DNA of 64,000 nt from Fontibacillus phaseoli (GCF_003337355.1 NZ_QPJW01000001.1:682001-746000); one strand, 5' to 3'. Counted from the stretch's first letter, positions 35,199-45,473 are shown. Translations and numbers: made by a program. Notes: a model not told the origin generated them from the sequence alone.

Positions 35199-36083
35199 AT
35201 GAATAAAGCGCTTAGAAATCCTCTGATTTATCTGATATTTGTGATCCCGGCGTTCGTTCTGTTCCTTGCCTTTTTCATTTATCCGGTCTTTACGGCGATC
35301 AATAACAGTTTTACGAGCTGGAACGGGATATCCAAAAACATCAATTATATCGGATTCGACAACTATGTTACCGCCTTCAATGATGTAGCTTTTTGGAAAT
35401 CGGTAAGAAATAACGTCTATTTCATTTTGTTTTCATGCCTTATTCAGGTACCGCTCATCGTCATTTTTTCACTTTTGATTGCGAACGTCAAGAAACTAAA
35501 AGGGTTGTATAAAACCGCAGTATTTATGCCCTCGATCATGTCGACGGCCGTCATCGGGATTTTGTGGGGCTTTATCTACAATCCGGACTTTGGCCTTGCC
35601 AATGAAATACTGGGCGTATTCGGCGTTTCCCCGGTGTATTGGCTGTCGGACAAAAACTGGGCCATGATCTCAATTCTGATTACGAATGCCTGGCAGTGGA
35701 CCGGGTTCTACATTGTTATGGTACTTGCCGCGATTATCGCGATTCCGAAAGAACTCGAAGAAGCAGCGGCGATTGATGGAGCAACCGGGTTTCAGCGTGC
35801 CACTAGAATCACTATTCCGCTAATCATGCCGATTATTTCCGTCGTTATCATGCTGTCCATCGCCGGCGCCATGAAAGCTGCGGATATCGTGCTCGTAATG
35901 ACCAAGGGAGGACCGGCAGGCTCGACCGACGTCATGGCTACTTATATGATTCGATACGCAATAACGAGCTTTAAGCACGGTTTTGGTAACTCCATCGCCG
36001 TCCTGATCTTTGTATTTACTATCATCATTACCGTCTTGTATCAAGTGTTGATTTCCAAACGGACAGAAAGGATTGAATACTGA
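35199..36083 (+). CDS. Sugar ABC transporter permease (MalF/UgpA type)
   Basis: A 294-residue inner-membrane protein with six helices and the EAA loop that contacts the ATPase: ELEEAAAIDGATGFQ, then ITIPLIMPI. ATG at 35199 follows CGGAGG; the frame extends six codons upstream without support. It overlaps the next permease gene by one base (stop TGA shares its A with the ATG). Confidence 0.92.
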   Translation: MNKALRNPLIYLIFVIPAFVLFLAFFIYPVFTAINNSFTSWNGISKNINYIGFDNYVTAFNDVAFWKSVRNNVYFILFSCLIQVPLIVIFSLLIANVKKLKGLYKTAVFMPSIMSTAVIGILWGFIYNPDFGLANEILGVFGVSPVYWLSDKNWAMISILITNAWQWTGFYIVMVLAAIIAIPKELEEAAAIDGATGFQRATRITIPLIMPIISVVIMLSIAGAMKAADIVLVMTKGGPAGSTDVMATYMIRYAITSFKHGFGNSIAVLIFVFTIIITVLYQVLISKRTERIEY

Positions 36084-36910
36084 TGAGAGCGCTCAAAAAA
36101 TCGATTCCGCACATTTTTCTAATGGCTTATCTGCTCGTCATCCTATATCCGTTCCTGTTCGTTCTCTTTTCATCGGTCAAAACGAACAACCAGGATATTG
36201 CCTCGAATCCGTTCGGGCTTCCCGGTTCGATTACGTTCGACAATTACGTCAATGCCTGGGTCAATGCAAAAATTAGTACGTACTTCTTTAATAGCTTGTA
36301 TATTGGCGTCTTTTCGGCATGTTTATCCATCCTGTTTGCGGCGATGCTCGCGTTTGCCGTAACCCGGATGCGCTACAACCGAATCAGCGCGATTATTTTT
36401 CAATTGATTCTGCTCGGCATGCTGATTCCGAACAACTCGCTGCTGCTTCCGATTTATGGAATTATGAGAAAACTGGATATTCTGGATACGCATGTGGCGT
36501 TGATTTTGCCTTACGTAGCCAATGCGATCCCGTTCTCGGTCATTATTCTGGCGGCATTTATGCGCTCGCTTCCCGGGGAAATTGAAGAGGCTGCCGTTAT
36601 TGACGGACTTAGCTCCGCAGGCCTTTTTGCCAGAATTATTATTCCGTTGACCGTGCCGGCGATTGTTACGGTATTCATTATTAACTTCCTGGGCAACTGG
36701 AATGAGTTCCTGCTCGCCAACTATTTCCTTTCTAGCGAAGAATTAAGAACGTTGCCCGTGGGGATGGTCGGTTTCAGAGACGCCTACAATACCAATTATG
36801 CGCAGATGTCTGCAGGGATCATTTTCAGTGTGCTGCCGGTCATGATTATTTACGCTATCCTTCAGGAAAAAATTATTGAAGGAGTTACGGCAGGTAGTGT
36901 CAAAGGATAA
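36083..36910 (+). CDS. Sugar ABC transporter permease (MalG/UgpE type)
   Basis: A 275-residue inner-membrane protein with six helices and the EAA loop EIEEAAVIDGLSSAG followed by IIIPLTVPAI. It forms the channel with the preceding permease and is translationally coupled to it. Confidence 0.92.
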   Translation: MRALKKSIPHIFLMAYLLVILYPFLFVLFSSVKTNNQDIASNPFGLPGSITFDNYVNAWVNAKISTYFFNSLYIGVFSACLSILFAAMLAFAVTRMRYNRISAIIFQLILLGMLIPNNSLLLPIYGIMRKLDILDTHVALILPYVANAIPFSVIILAAFMRSLPGEIEEAAVIDGLSSAGLFARIIIPLTVPAIVTVFIINFLGNWNEFLLANYFLSSEELRTLPVGMVGFRDAYNTNYAQMSAGIIFSVLPVMIIYAILQEKIIEGVTAGSVKG

Positions 36911-36979
36911 TAGGGGCGGAATCAAGATCATATTCCAATGATTCATAACGCCTAATCCGAAGCGGGAGCCAAACATCTC

Positions 36980-38800
36980 ATGAATTTGCGAATCAAGCTG
37001 TTTACGGCGTTTCTGGGGCTTGTCATTATTCCATTATTCATTCTGGGGATCATTACTTTTCTGATCACGTTCCGGTCGATCGAAACCAAGTACAGTCAAC
37101 AGACTGAATATTCGTTGAAAGCGATAGGCTATAGCATCAAAAATATATTTCATGAGATGGATAATGTGACTGACAACGGGATTGCCAAAGGCGTATTTCA
37201 GGCGGCGTTGATTGCCCAGGATCCGGATTCTCAGGATTTGACGGCAGCGAATCAGCTTGAACTGAATGCCAATCAGCGTAATTTTCGTTCTTTGCTGTAT
37301 AATCATCCCGCAATCGATTACGCTTTCCTGTACAATGTTCACGGCAACAAAGATTCCAACGTGATCACGATATTCAATAAGGAAAACTTTGAGACTCTTC
37401 CTTATGAGCAGTTCAAGGGACACGAACTGTACAATGAGGTAATGGAGCTTAACGGCAATCCGAAGTGGATTGCGCCGCATGAATATCCGGAGTTGACCGG
37501 CTCGGAAAACGTGTTTACGCAAATTCGGCTGATCAAGGATTTGGACAGCTTTAAACGGGTAGGCGTACTGGTCGTCCAGATTAAAAACTGGGAATTTGAT
37601 AAAATATTTCAAAATCTTACTTTGGGCAGCAAAATGAAGGATACCCGCTTTTTTCTCGTGAACGACAAGGGACAGGTACTCTATGATTTTCAATCGGAAT
37701 TGAACGGAGAAACTTTGCAGCCCAACATTCAAAAAAAACTGGCCGTGACTAAAGACGCGCTTAGTTTTAAAGGAAAGTTCAACGGGGAAGAAAGCGTCAT
37801 TTCGATTTACAGTTTGAAGGAATACCCGTGGAAGCTTGTGTCCGTAACCTCCTGGCATTATTTGTCCCAAGAAGTAACGACTTTTGCCAAATGGTTCGTT
37901 GCCATCATTCTGATTTGCGTACTCACGGCCATGCTGTTTAACTTCTTGTTCATGAACCGGATCACCGGGACAATCGGCGTTATCGTCCGATTCATGAGAA
38001 AAGTGGAAGACGGCGATCTGAGCGCGCGGGTCGACGAAAAAGGCGACGACGAGTTGCTTTTGCTGCAGCAAGGATTCAATAGTCAAATGGATAAAATCAA
38101 CGAACTGTTTAACCAGGTGAAAAGAGAACAATTGCAAAAGGCGAATGCCGAACTCCGGGTCTTGCAGGCGCAGATCAAGCCGCATTTCCTGTTCAATACG
38201 CTGGAATCAATCAACGTGCTGGCCGTGCAAAACGAAGGGCGGAAAGTGAGCGAGATGGTAATCCGGCTTGCCAGCATTTTGAGAATCAGCATTCAGGACA
38301 AAGAAGAAATTTCGCTCGGGCTGGAAATCGAGCACCTGAGGAATTATCTGGAAATCCAGAAATTCCGATTCGAGGAGTTGTTCGATTACGAGATGGATAT
38401 TCCGGCCGAGATGATGAATTGCATGCTGCTAAAGCTTACCCTGCAACCGCTTGTGGAAAACAGCATTCAGCACGGGTTTGAGGGCATAGACTATAAAGGA
38501 GTCATCAAGGTAACGGGATTTATGGAGGAAGACCGTCTTTTGCTCCGGGTCGAGGATAACGGCATTGGAATGTCCAGTGAGCAGTTGTCCATTATCCAAT
38601 ATGCGGACCCCGATCTGGTCGAACAAGCCGTAAAATCGTATCCTAGCCATGAACGGCGGGGACTTGGATTGAGAAGCGTGTTTGACCGTCTCCGGTTCCA
38701 ATACGGCAGCAAATACGGACTGTTCATCTGTTCACAGCCTGGCCGAGGTACGGTGATCCAGTGCGTGATTCCAAAATATGAATTGGGTGATAAAATATGA
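36980..38800 (+). CDS. YesM-type sensor histidine kinase
   Basis: A 606-residue membrane kinase: helix at about 9-32, large extracellular sensor (33-295, dCache-like), second helix at about 298-320, HAMP (RFMRKVEDGDLSARVDEKGD), His_kinase block QIKPHFLFNTLESINVLA with His402, and an ATPase domain (LQPLVENSIQHG, VEDNGIGM, RGLGLRSVFDRL). Kinases of this LytS/YesM class beside ABC importers sense extracellular carbohydrates, often via the binding protein. Overlaps the regulator gene by four bases. Confidence 0.92.
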   Translation: MNLRIKLFTAFLGLVIIPLFILGIITFLITFRSIETKYSQQTEYSLKAIGYSIKNIFHEMDNVTDNGIAKGVFQAALIAQDPDSQDLTAANQLELNANQRNFRSLLYNHPAIDYAFLYNVHGNKDSNVITIFNKENFETLPYEQFKGHELYNEVMELNGNPKWIAPHEYPELTGSENVFTQIRLIKDLDSFKRVGVLVVQIKNWEFDKIFQNLTLGSKMKDTRFFLVNDKGQVLYDFQSELNGETLQPNIQKKLAVTKDALSFKGKFNGEESVISIYSLKEYPWKLVSVTSWHYLSQEVTTFAKWFVAIILICVLTAMLFNFLFMNRITGTIGVIVRFMRKVEDGDLSARVDEKGDDELLLLQQGFNSQMDKINELFNQVKREQLQKANAELRVLQAQIKPHFLFNTLESINVLAVQNEGRKVSEMVIRLASILRISIQDKEEISLGLEIEHLRNYLEIQKFRFEELFDYEMDIPAEMMNCMLLKLTLQPLVENSIQHGFEGIDYKGVIKVTGFMEEDRLLLRVEDNGIGMSSEQLSIIQYADPDLVEQAVKSYPSHERRGLGLRSVFDRLRFQYGSKYGLFICSQPGRGTVIQCVIPKYELGDKI

Positions 38801-40389
38801 AGCTGAAAGTTTTGCTGGTGGACGACGAGATTCATATTTTAAACAATTTATCCAAAGTGCTTCCGTGGGAGGCTATGGGTTTCGAAATTGCCGGGTTGGC
38901 CAAAAATGGCGTGGAGGCGCTGGAAACGGCAATCGAGCATCAGCCTGATTTGATTTTGTGCGACATCCGCATGCCGATCATGGATGGAATGACGCTGATT
39001 CAACATTTGCGTGAGCAAGGACTGAGCAGCGAGATCTTGCTTCTGACCGGATACCAGGAATTCGAATATGCCCGAATCGGGATCAGATATGGCGTTCGGG
39101 ACTATATTTGCAAGCCGATCAATTACTACGAGCTTGAGGAAGTTGTACGAAAGATAGCGGATCAAATTATAGAAAGAAGAAAGAAACAAAGCAAAGAACA
39201 GCGCTTAAACCGGGTGGCTTCTTTAGCTAATGAAAATTATATACTTCACACGTTGTTGGGTCAGGAGAGAGAAGAAGAAGGCGTATTGTGGGATGAAGAG
39301 GACGGCGGCGAAGAAAGCAAGACCCGCGGCGTCCTGCTGCTGGACCTGGAGGGTTATGCCCACAAGTCCATTTCCTGGACATTACATGAACGGAAAGCCT
39401 GGAATTTGCACATCAAAAATCTGCTCAAGGAAATGTTTGCATCGATAATTAAACAATATACGGTATTGCAAGTAAGGGAAGGGGAATGGTGCATTATTTT
39501 TCATTCCCCGCAAGAAGAGATCACGAAAGATCAGCTTCGGCCTGGTTACGAACAATTGCAGGGGATTGTCAGCGAAAAGGAAGGCATGATGATCCGCATG
39601 TGTTTGGAGCAGAGTCCGGTTGGATGGACCGAAATGTCCTCCGTCTATCAGCGCATGCAGCAAATGCTCATCTTATGTCCGCCGCTGGAATGGTTTCTGG
39701 ATGCCCGTCTGTTTGTGGAGTCATCCGCGTCCTATACGGATTCGAAAGGCTCCCAGTGGCGGTTTATCGAGCAAATCGGGAACGGCCTCCGAAACGGAAG
39801 CCACGAATTGCTTGTCCAGGTCGTTTCGGAGTTGAAATACTACGTGGGCCATATGACGGAGAATCGGGCGGCTGAAAAGCTGCTACATTACTTGCTGATT
39901 CACTTGCTTCGTGAAATGCGCGAGCTGCAGATGTTGTCTGGAGAACAGGAGCAAGCCGTTTGGCTCCGGCTTCAGGAGTTTCTTAGTTTGAAAGATCTGA
40001 CATCGCTCGTTATTTCCTTGGTGGACCGGGCAAGAGAATCGCTTGCGGCCAAGAAATCATCCGAAACGCTGATGATGTCTGCACAAAATTACATTCAACA
40101 TCATTTGGGCGATGATTTCGGTATTGAGGATATAGCTGAATATTTAGGCATCAGCTGCAGTTACTTCTGCCTGCTCTTCAAGAATCATTTTGGCGAGACC
40201 TTTGTTGAGTATTTAACGAAGCAACGCGTTGAGATGGCGAAATGCCTGCTGAGCGGCAGCGAGAAATCGGTTACGCAAATCGGCTCCGTCGTAGGTTATC
40301 AGGAGCGAAGGTACTTCACGAAAGTGTTCCAGAAATATACCGGGATGACTCCTTCGGAATTCAGGTTGAAGGAAACGTCCATATCCTGA
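38797..40389 (+). CDS. YesN-type response regulator, AraC output
   Basis: A 530-residue cytosolic regulator. The N-terminal receiver has acidic VDDE, phospho-acceptor Asp56 in LILCDIRMP and Lys in YICKPINYYE. A long middle region follows, and the C-terminal AraC double helix-turn-helix (about 425-525) includes FGIEDIAEYLGISCSYFCLL and VGYQERRYFTKVFQKYTGMT. It pairs with the kinase upstream and likely activates the ABC/GH3 operon. Confidence 0.92.
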   Translation: MKLKVLLVDDEIHILNNLSKVLPWEAMGFEIAGLAKNGVEALETAIEHQPDLILCDIRMPIMDGMTLIQHLREQGLSSEILLLTGYQEFEYARIGIRYGVRDYICKPINYYELEEVVRKIADQIIERRKKQSKEQRLNRVASLANENYILHTLLGQEREEEGVLWDEEDGGEESKTRGVLLLDLEGYAHKSISWTLHERKAWNLHIKNLLKEMFASIIKQYTVLQVREGEWCIIFHSPQEEITKDQLRPGYEQLQGIVSEKEGMMIRMCLEQSPVGWTEMSSVYQRMQQMLILCPPLEWFLDARLFVESSASYTDSKGSQWRFIEQIGNGLRNGSHELLVQVVSELKYYVGHMTENRAAEKLLHYLLIHLLREMRELQMLSGEQEQAVWLRLQEFLSLKDLTSLVISLVDRARESLAAKKSSETLMMSAQNYIQHHLGDDFGIEDIAEYLGISCSYFCLLFKNHFGETFVEYLTKQRVEMAKCLLSGSEKSVTQIGSVVGYQERRYFTKVFQKYTGMTPSEFRLKETSIS

Positions 40390-40406
40390 GTAAGGAAGGT
40401 GCCAAC

Positions 40407-42038
40407 GTGGAATTGTCCAAATTAACTTTGGAAGAAAAAATCGGTCAGCTGTTTATTTGCGGTTTTCACGGGCTGGAAGCCGATGAGCAGATCAAGAAGT
40501 TAACAAAGGATTATCATATCGGCGGAACGGTTTACTTCCGCAGAAACGTGGAATCGGTGCCGCAGCTTGCGGCGCTGTCCTCCAGTTTGCAACAACTGCC
40601 GCGTAATAATCATGAAATTCCGCTGTTTATTTCGATTGACCAGGAGGGTGGGATGGTAGCGCGCCTGGATCATGAGGGAATGAGCCGGATTCCCGGCAAC
40701 ATGACGCTGGGGGCCGCAGGGGATGTTCAATTAACGGAGGCGGCGGCCGTGCTTGCAGCGAAGGAAATGCTGTCACTCGGAATCAATTTTAATTTCGCGC
40801 CTTGCATCGACGTCAACAATAACCCGTCAAATCCGGTTATCGGCGTAAGAGCGTTCGGTGAAGATCCGGTGAAGGTGGCGGAGCATGGCAATGCGGCGAT
40901 CCACGGATATCAGCAAACCGGCGTGATCGCGACCGCCAAGCATTTTCCCGGTCACGGAGATACGGCGGTCGACTCTCACCGCGGATTGGCCGTTGTTCCG
41001 CACGATAAGGAGCGGCTCAGCAAGGTTGAACTGCTCCCGTTCCGCGAAGCGATCGCGGCCGGAGTCGATGCCATCATGACGGCGCATGTCATCTTCCCGG
41101 CGTTCGAGCCGGAAGAAATACCGGCGACGCTGTCCCGCCGGGTCCTTACGGATCTGCTGCGCGGAGAACTAGGGTATGAAGGAGTCATCGTGACGGATTG
41201 CCTGGAGATGCACGCCATATCCAAGTCCTGCGGGATTCCGGAGGGAGCGGTTGCCGCGATCGAAGCCGGGGCGGACATCGTGCTGGTGAGCCACACGCTG
41301 CAGGACCAGATCGCGGCCATCGAAGCGGTCATCGCTTCCGTTCGGAGCGGCCGGATCAGTCCGGAGCGGATCGACCAATCCTTGGAGCGGGTTCTGGCTT
41401 TGAAAGCGAAGCGCCTTGCTGCAGGCACCGTCAATACAAGTGGATCTCCTGCGGCGGTTCCCGTGCCGCTGACACCGTCTGAAGAAAGCGGGGCGCTTCT
41501 TACCCGGATCGCGGAAGGCAGTGTTACGCTCGTCAAGGATGCGGGCAACCTGCCTCTGAAAGGTGCCGAGCCGATTCTGGTTATCTGGCCGGAACTCCGT
41601 CACCGGACGGAAGTCGACGAACCGGCTGTGCACAGATATACACTGGCGGATGCGTTAGGAGCTTATGTCAACAACGTTGAACTTTCCGTCATCGGAACTC
41701 TTCCTTCGGACGTGGAAATTCAAGAGGTTCTAAGGAAAAGTGTCGATTATGAGCAGATTGTAGTTGTGACCTATACGGCCGAGGGGGAAATTCCGGAAGG
41801 TCAGATCCGGCTTGTAGAAGCTTTGAACCGGGCCCATGGCCCGAAAATCATTGTTGCTTCGACCCGAAACCCGTATGATATCAACGCATTTCCGGATACA
41901 GGCACCTACCTCTGCCTGTATGAGAACCGTTCCTTCTCCCTGGATGCACTGGCAAAGGTTTTAACGGGTAAGTTGGTTCCTACGGGAAGGCTCCCAGTGA
42001 GCCTAAATACCCGATACCCTGCTGGATTCCGTCTTTAA
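40407..42038 (+). CDS. nagZ: GH3 beta-N-acetylhexosaminidase (NagZ-like)
   Basis: A 543-residue glycoside hydrolase family 3 enzyme. The TIM barrel includes FISIDQEGGMVARL and the NagZ-specific KHFPGHGDTAVDSH, whose His/Asp dyad is the unusual acid/base of this group. The nucleophile aspartate is in VIVTDCLEMHAI. A C-terminal alpha/beta domain follows. No signal peptide, so it is cytosolic and cleaves imported amino-sugar oligomers or muropeptides. GTG at 40407 lies seven bases after AAGGAAGG; the frame upstream overlaps the regulator gene. Confidence 0.88.
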   Translation: MELSKLTLEEKIGQLFICGFHGLEADEQIKKLTKDYHIGGTVYFRRNVESVPQLAALSSSLQQLPRNNHEIPLFISIDQEGGMVARLDHEGMSRIPGNMTLGAAGDVQLTEAAAVLAAKEMLSLGINFNFAPCIDVNNNPSNPVIGVRAFGEDPVKVAEHGNAAIHGYQQTGVIATAKHFPGHGDTAVDSHRGLAVVPHDKERLSKVELLPFREAIAAGVDAIMTAHVIFPAFEPEEIPATLSRRVLTDLLRGELGYEGVIVTDCLEMHAISKSCGIPEGAVAAIEAGADIVLVSHTLQDQIAAIEAVIASVRSGRISPERIDQSLERVLALKAKRLAAGTVNTSGSPAAVPVPLTPSEESGALLTRIAEGSVTLVKDAGNLPLKGAEPILVIWPELRHRTEVDEPAVHRYTLADALGAYVNNVELSVIGTLPSDVEIQEVLRKSVDYEQIVVVTYTAEGEIPEGQIRLVEALNRAHGPKIIVASTRNPYDINAFPDTGTYLCLYENRSFSLDALAKVLTGKLVPTGRLPVSLNTRYPAGFRL

Positions 42039-42072
42039 TATTTTTTTCTTCGACAAACCTGATAATGATGAA

Positions 42073-42113
42073 ATGGCAGACCTTTCATTCGGGAGGGTCT
42101 GCTGTTTTATTTT
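42073..42113 (+). terminator. Terminator of the importer/GH3 operon
   Basis: GGCAGACCT pairs with the GGGTCTGCT stretch, followed by a T-rich tract. Confidence 0.8.
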
Positions 42114-42265
42114 ATTGCCCTGACAACGTTTTTTTGCTTTACTTAATGGGGGGAGTTATTTTACATTGCTTTGATATTAGGAGCAACTTTTCCCGAAGTT
42201 TAGCGTTTAATAGTATGTGTGATTGACGAGAAAGTTACAAAATGGGAGTAGAGAAGGAGTCTAGC

Positions 42266-44503
42266 ATGAATTTCAAAAGATTGGTCATTACAACAGTTAT
42301 AGCGGCTTCGCAAGTTGCGATGGTCCTCCCCGCCAGTGCGGAAGAGATGGTCCAGACAAATCCTCAAAGCGAAGTCAATGTTTCAGGGCAAGCGCTTAAT
42401 AACGCAAATACCGGAAACCTGAACCAGAATGGGACGGTAGACGGAACGACAAACCCGGATCAGGGACAAGTTGATAGCCAAATCGATGGTCAGGTGACCG
42501 ATGAAACCGGTGGAACTACGGTTCCGGGCAGTACGGATGAAGGAACCGGTTCGGAAGGCTCGGAAACTGGCGGAAACACTACTACAACGACTCCGCCGGT
42601 TGTAGATAACACTTCGGCCAGCAGTACGGACGGTAAGCTCATCCTGATGATGAACAGCAAAAAAATGTATCAAAACGGAAAAGAATACCTGGCCGGATAT
42701 CCGATGGAAGTCCAAAAAGGAGTTTCTTACGTCTCGATCCGCGCTATCGTTGAACGCGCCGGATTGCAAATCAATTATGACAGCAAAACCAAAGAAACGA
42801 TTATTCAGCGGGGAAGCGACGAACTTCGTTTTAAAGTGAACTCTTCGAGTTACAAAGTCAACGGAGTCACGACTAAAATGAGCGGCACTTCATATTCTAC
42901 AAAAAATAATTTCATGGTTCCGTTAACGGCAATCACGAAAGCTTTGAATATGCCTTACGAATGGGATCAAAAAGGCAAACGCGTCATCGTGAGCGTTTCG
43001 ACGAAGCCGGTTGCTTCGTTTTCGATCGGAAACAAAGAGGTGATTTCCGGCGAAACCCAGGTCCAGTATCTGAACAATGCATACTCGCCTTCGGGATTGC
43101 CGATCGTGAATGAGGAATGGCTGGGACGCGAAGAGATGTTTATGACGCCGGGCCAGTACGTCGTCACGTACCGGGTGCAGGATTCCAGCGGTCAGTGGAG
43201 CGATCCGTTCTCGCTGACAGTAAATGTGGTGAAGCCGCATACGCCTCCTGTAGCCAACTTCACTACGGATAAAGAAACCTACAAAATGGGTGAACTCATT
43301 ACTTATAACGATCTCAGTACGGATGAAGTCGGCATCAAGGATCGCGACTGGGAGAACAGGGAGCTAGCTTTCTTTACACCGGGACCGGTCTCTATTAAAT
43401 TGACGGTAACTAACCAATTCGGGTTGACTTCAAGCGTCGAAAAGATGATCACCATTACGAATGAAACGCTATATACTCGTGATGATTTCAACAAAATCTT
43501 CACGCCGGTCGGCGACAAATACATGTTCGACGGAACTCAGGTTCCCTCCTGGGCCAAAGTGAACTATTCGTTCACTGCGGATCCGACGACGCTGATCCGC
43601 AGTAACAGCCCCGAAACCGTGTATTCCGAAGGGGTTGTGTACCGTGAAACCGCGATCGGAGACACTCGCTTTATGATCCACCATGCGAACGCGACTGGCA
43701 AAAGCGTGAAAATGTACGTTATCGCAAGCAACAAAAACACGACGGAAACCGCCCGCCTGACGCAAACCAATCTGGGCTTTGCGGGACCTAACCAATATGC
43801 AACGGGCGTAGGTAAGGCTTCGGTTCAGCGTTATTATGAATCGTTGCAAACCGGAAATAAATACAAAGACATGTGGATCGCCCCTGGCGAAAGCAAAATT
43901 ATTTTGACCGAACTAAGCGCCACCTCCATGAAGCCGGGAGAAGTCATTTCCCTCTTAGCGGATTTGTACAGCGATCAAACGTTGCAATATGATGTGATCA
44001 TGCTCGATGCGAGTAAGGATCCGTTCAAATCGCTGCCTTATCTGAGTGTGCTGCCTTCGGATATTCATAACCGGGGGACGTATACCGATGCAACAAGACA
44101 TATCGAATATAGTGAATTAATCGGTACAACACCTACCCGACTTCTGATTGGTGACAATTCCAGCGATCCATTCCTTGTAGGAGAAGACGGCCCGACCGGA
44201 GAGTACAAATTGAATGCCGGCAACTTCGGCGTTGTTTACACCATCAAACTTCACCGTGTTGCTCCTAACACTTTGATTACGTTCAATCCGCGCGGCGGGT
44301 TCTATACCGGCAACATCATGGTTAACGGTAATATCGTGCCGATCGCTAACAGCAGCGGTTTGAGCGCGCCGAACGAGAACAGCGTATTGTTCCGTTCGGG
44401 AGACCGAGAACAGACTGTGGAATTCCTGTTTACTGCCGCACCGGGCAGCAACTTGTCGGTCAATCTGCTGTTCCAGCCGATGCCGGAAGTGAAACAACCT
44501 TAA
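42266..44503 (+). CDS. Secreted copper-amine-oxidase-N / PKD-like surface protein
   Basis: A 745-residue exported protein with signal peptide (about 1-27, ending near LPASAEE). A low-complexity Thr/Gly/Glu-rich linker (to about 125) leads to a Cu_amine_oxidN1 stalk domain (YVSIRAIVERAGLQINYDSK, FMVPLTAITKALNMPYEWD). Two PKD-like beta segments follow (PVASFSIG..., PPVANFTTDKETYKMGELIT), then a large unassigned C-terminal region. Stalk domains of this type are abundant in Paenibacillus cell-surface proteins; no enzymatic domain is seen. ATG at 42266 follows AAGGAG. Probably monocistronic. Confidence 0.8.
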   Translation: MNFKRLVITTVIAASQVAMVLPASAEEMVQTNPQSEVNVSGQALNNANTGNLNQNGTVDGTTNPDQGQVDSQIDGQVTDETGGTTVPGSTDEGTGSEGSETGGNTTTTTPPVVDNTSASSTDGKLILMMNSKKMYQNGKEYLAGYPMEVQKGVSYVSIRAIVERAGLQINYDSKTKETIIQRGSDELRFKVNSSSYKVNGVTTKMSGTSYSTKNNFMVPLTAITKALNMPYEWDQKGKRVIVSVSTKPVASFSIGNKEVISGETQVQYLNNAYSPSGLPIVNEEWLGREEMFMTPGQYVVTYRVQDSSGQWSDPFSLTVNVVKPHTPPVANFTTDKETYKMGELITYNDLSTDEVGIKDRDWENRELAFFTPGPVSIKLTVTNQFGLTSSVEKMITITNETLYTRDDFNKIFTPVGDKYMFDGTQVPSWAKVNYSFTADPTTLIRSNSPETVYSEGVVYRETAIGDTRFMIHHANATGKSVKMYVIASNKNTTETARLTQTNLGFAGPNQYATGVGKASVQRYYESLQTGNKYKDMWIAPGESKIILTELSATSMKPGEVISLLADLYSDQTLQYDVIMLDASKDPFKSLPYLSVLPSDIHNRGTYTDATRHIEYSELIGTTPTRLLIGDNSSDPFLVGEDGPTGEYKLNAGNFGVVYTIKLHRVAPNTLITFNPRGGFYTGNIMVNGNIVPIANSSGLSAPNENSVLFRSGDREQTVEFLFTAAPGSNLSVNLLFQPMPEVKQP

Positions 44504-44542
44504 GTTCGAGCTTCAGAAATTAGAGGTATGCTTTAATCCAAG

Positions 44543-44575
44543 AGTCCTGGACTTCGCTCCAGGGCTCTTTTTTGT
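44543..44575 (+). terminator. Terminator of the CuAO-N protein gene
   Basis: AGTCCTGGA pairs with TCCAGGGCT, followed by TTTTTT. Confidence 0.85.
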
Positions 44576-44656
44576 GTCATATTTGATCAGGGGTTGATTG
44601 GCCACGGGCTTTGACTTATGTTGAAGCGAGCGCCTTCATTGACGGAGGCTCTGTTT

Positions 44657-44680
44657 TGCGTCATTATTAGTAGTGACGCA
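44657..44680 (+). promoter_or_regulatory. Inverted repeat upstream of zur
   Basis: TGCGTCA, ten bases, TGACGCA: a perfect 7-bp dyad about 30 bases before the zur start. It does not match the Zur box. It may be an operator or a leader hairpin. Confidence 0.4.
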
Positions 44681-44710
44681 TGGAGGTTTGTATGACGGGA
44701 GGAATGTCGC

Positions 44711-45175
44711 ATGCTGTCAACAGAACAAATTATCGCTGTCATGTCCGCCCAAGGATTGCGGATTACCGACCAGCGCAGAACCTTGGCCAAGCTGTTTGCC
44801 GAGCGCGACGGTTATTTGACGCCCAAGGATGTATATGATTATATGTGCAAGCAGTATAGCGGGCTCAGTTTTGATACGGTGTACCGGAACCTGAGAGTCA
44901 TGGAAGAGCTTGGAGCCATCGAACAAATCGTGTTCGAGGACGGGTTAAAGTTCAGGGCCAGCTGTAACAGCGAAGGATATCATCATCATCATCTGATCTG
45001 TTTGCAGTGTCAAAAAACATACCCGATCCACTTCTGTCCGATGCCGCTGACGGATGCGCCGGAGGAATTTCAAGTGGTAAAGCATAAGTTTGAAGTGTTC
45101 GGTTATTGCAAGGATTGCCGGCGGGACGGTACCGTGGAGAAAGAAAAGGCTGCCCAACAGAGCGGAGGAAGCTAA
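44711..45175 (+). CDS. zur: Zinc uptake regulator (Fur family)
   Basis: A 154-residue Fur-family repressor. The winged helix contains [20 protein letters not shown], very close to Bacillus Zur. The regulatory metal region has [17 protein letters not shown] and FGYCKDC, giving the two CxxC pairs of the structural zinc. It should repress zinc uptake when Zn2+ is plentiful. A matching Zur box lies in front of znuA in this window. Followed at one base by yidD. Confidence 0.92.
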   Translation: MLSTEQIIAVMSAQGLRITDQRRTLAKLFAERDGYLTPKDVYDYMCKQYSGLSFDTVYRNLRVMEELGAIEQIVFEDGLKFRASCNSEGYHHHHLICLQCQKTYPIHFCPMPLTDAPEEFQVVKHKFEVFGYCKDCRRDGTVEKEKAAQQSGGS

Positions 45176-45176
45176 G

Positions 45177-45473
45177 ATGGGCATAGTACGCAAAAGCCTT
45201 CAGGGTCCGATTCATTTTTACCGGAAATTTATTTCTCCGCTGAAGCCTCCTACCTGCCGCTTTTATCCGACCTGCTCCGCGTATGCGCTTGAGGCGATTG
45301 AGGTCCACGGGCCGATCAAGGGTCCTCTGCTGGCGGCGAAAAGGATTGCCAAATGCCATCCTTTTCATCCTGGCGGACTTGATCCGGTACCCCCTAAGCG
45401 CATAAGGGGCGAAAATAACGGGGAATCGGCGGAACAAGACAATGGCAACCGCGATCCGCTTTCCGCGAAATAA
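45177..45473 (+). CDS. yidD: YidD membrane protein insertion efficiency factor
   Basis: A 98-residue basic, amphipathic protein with the YidD/DUF37 signature [20 protein letters not shown] and [15 protein letters not shown]. It is thought to assist YidC/OxaA-mediated membrane insertion. GGAGGAAG precedes the ATG. The start is immediately after the zur stop, so the two genes are co-transcribed. The C-terminal 25 residues are hydrophilic and poorly conserved. Confidence 0.93.
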   Translation: MGIVRKSLQGPIHFYRKFISPLKPPTCRFYPTCSAYALEAIEVHGPIKGPLLAAKRIAKCHPFHPGGLDPVPPKRIRGENNGESAEQDNGNRDPLSAK

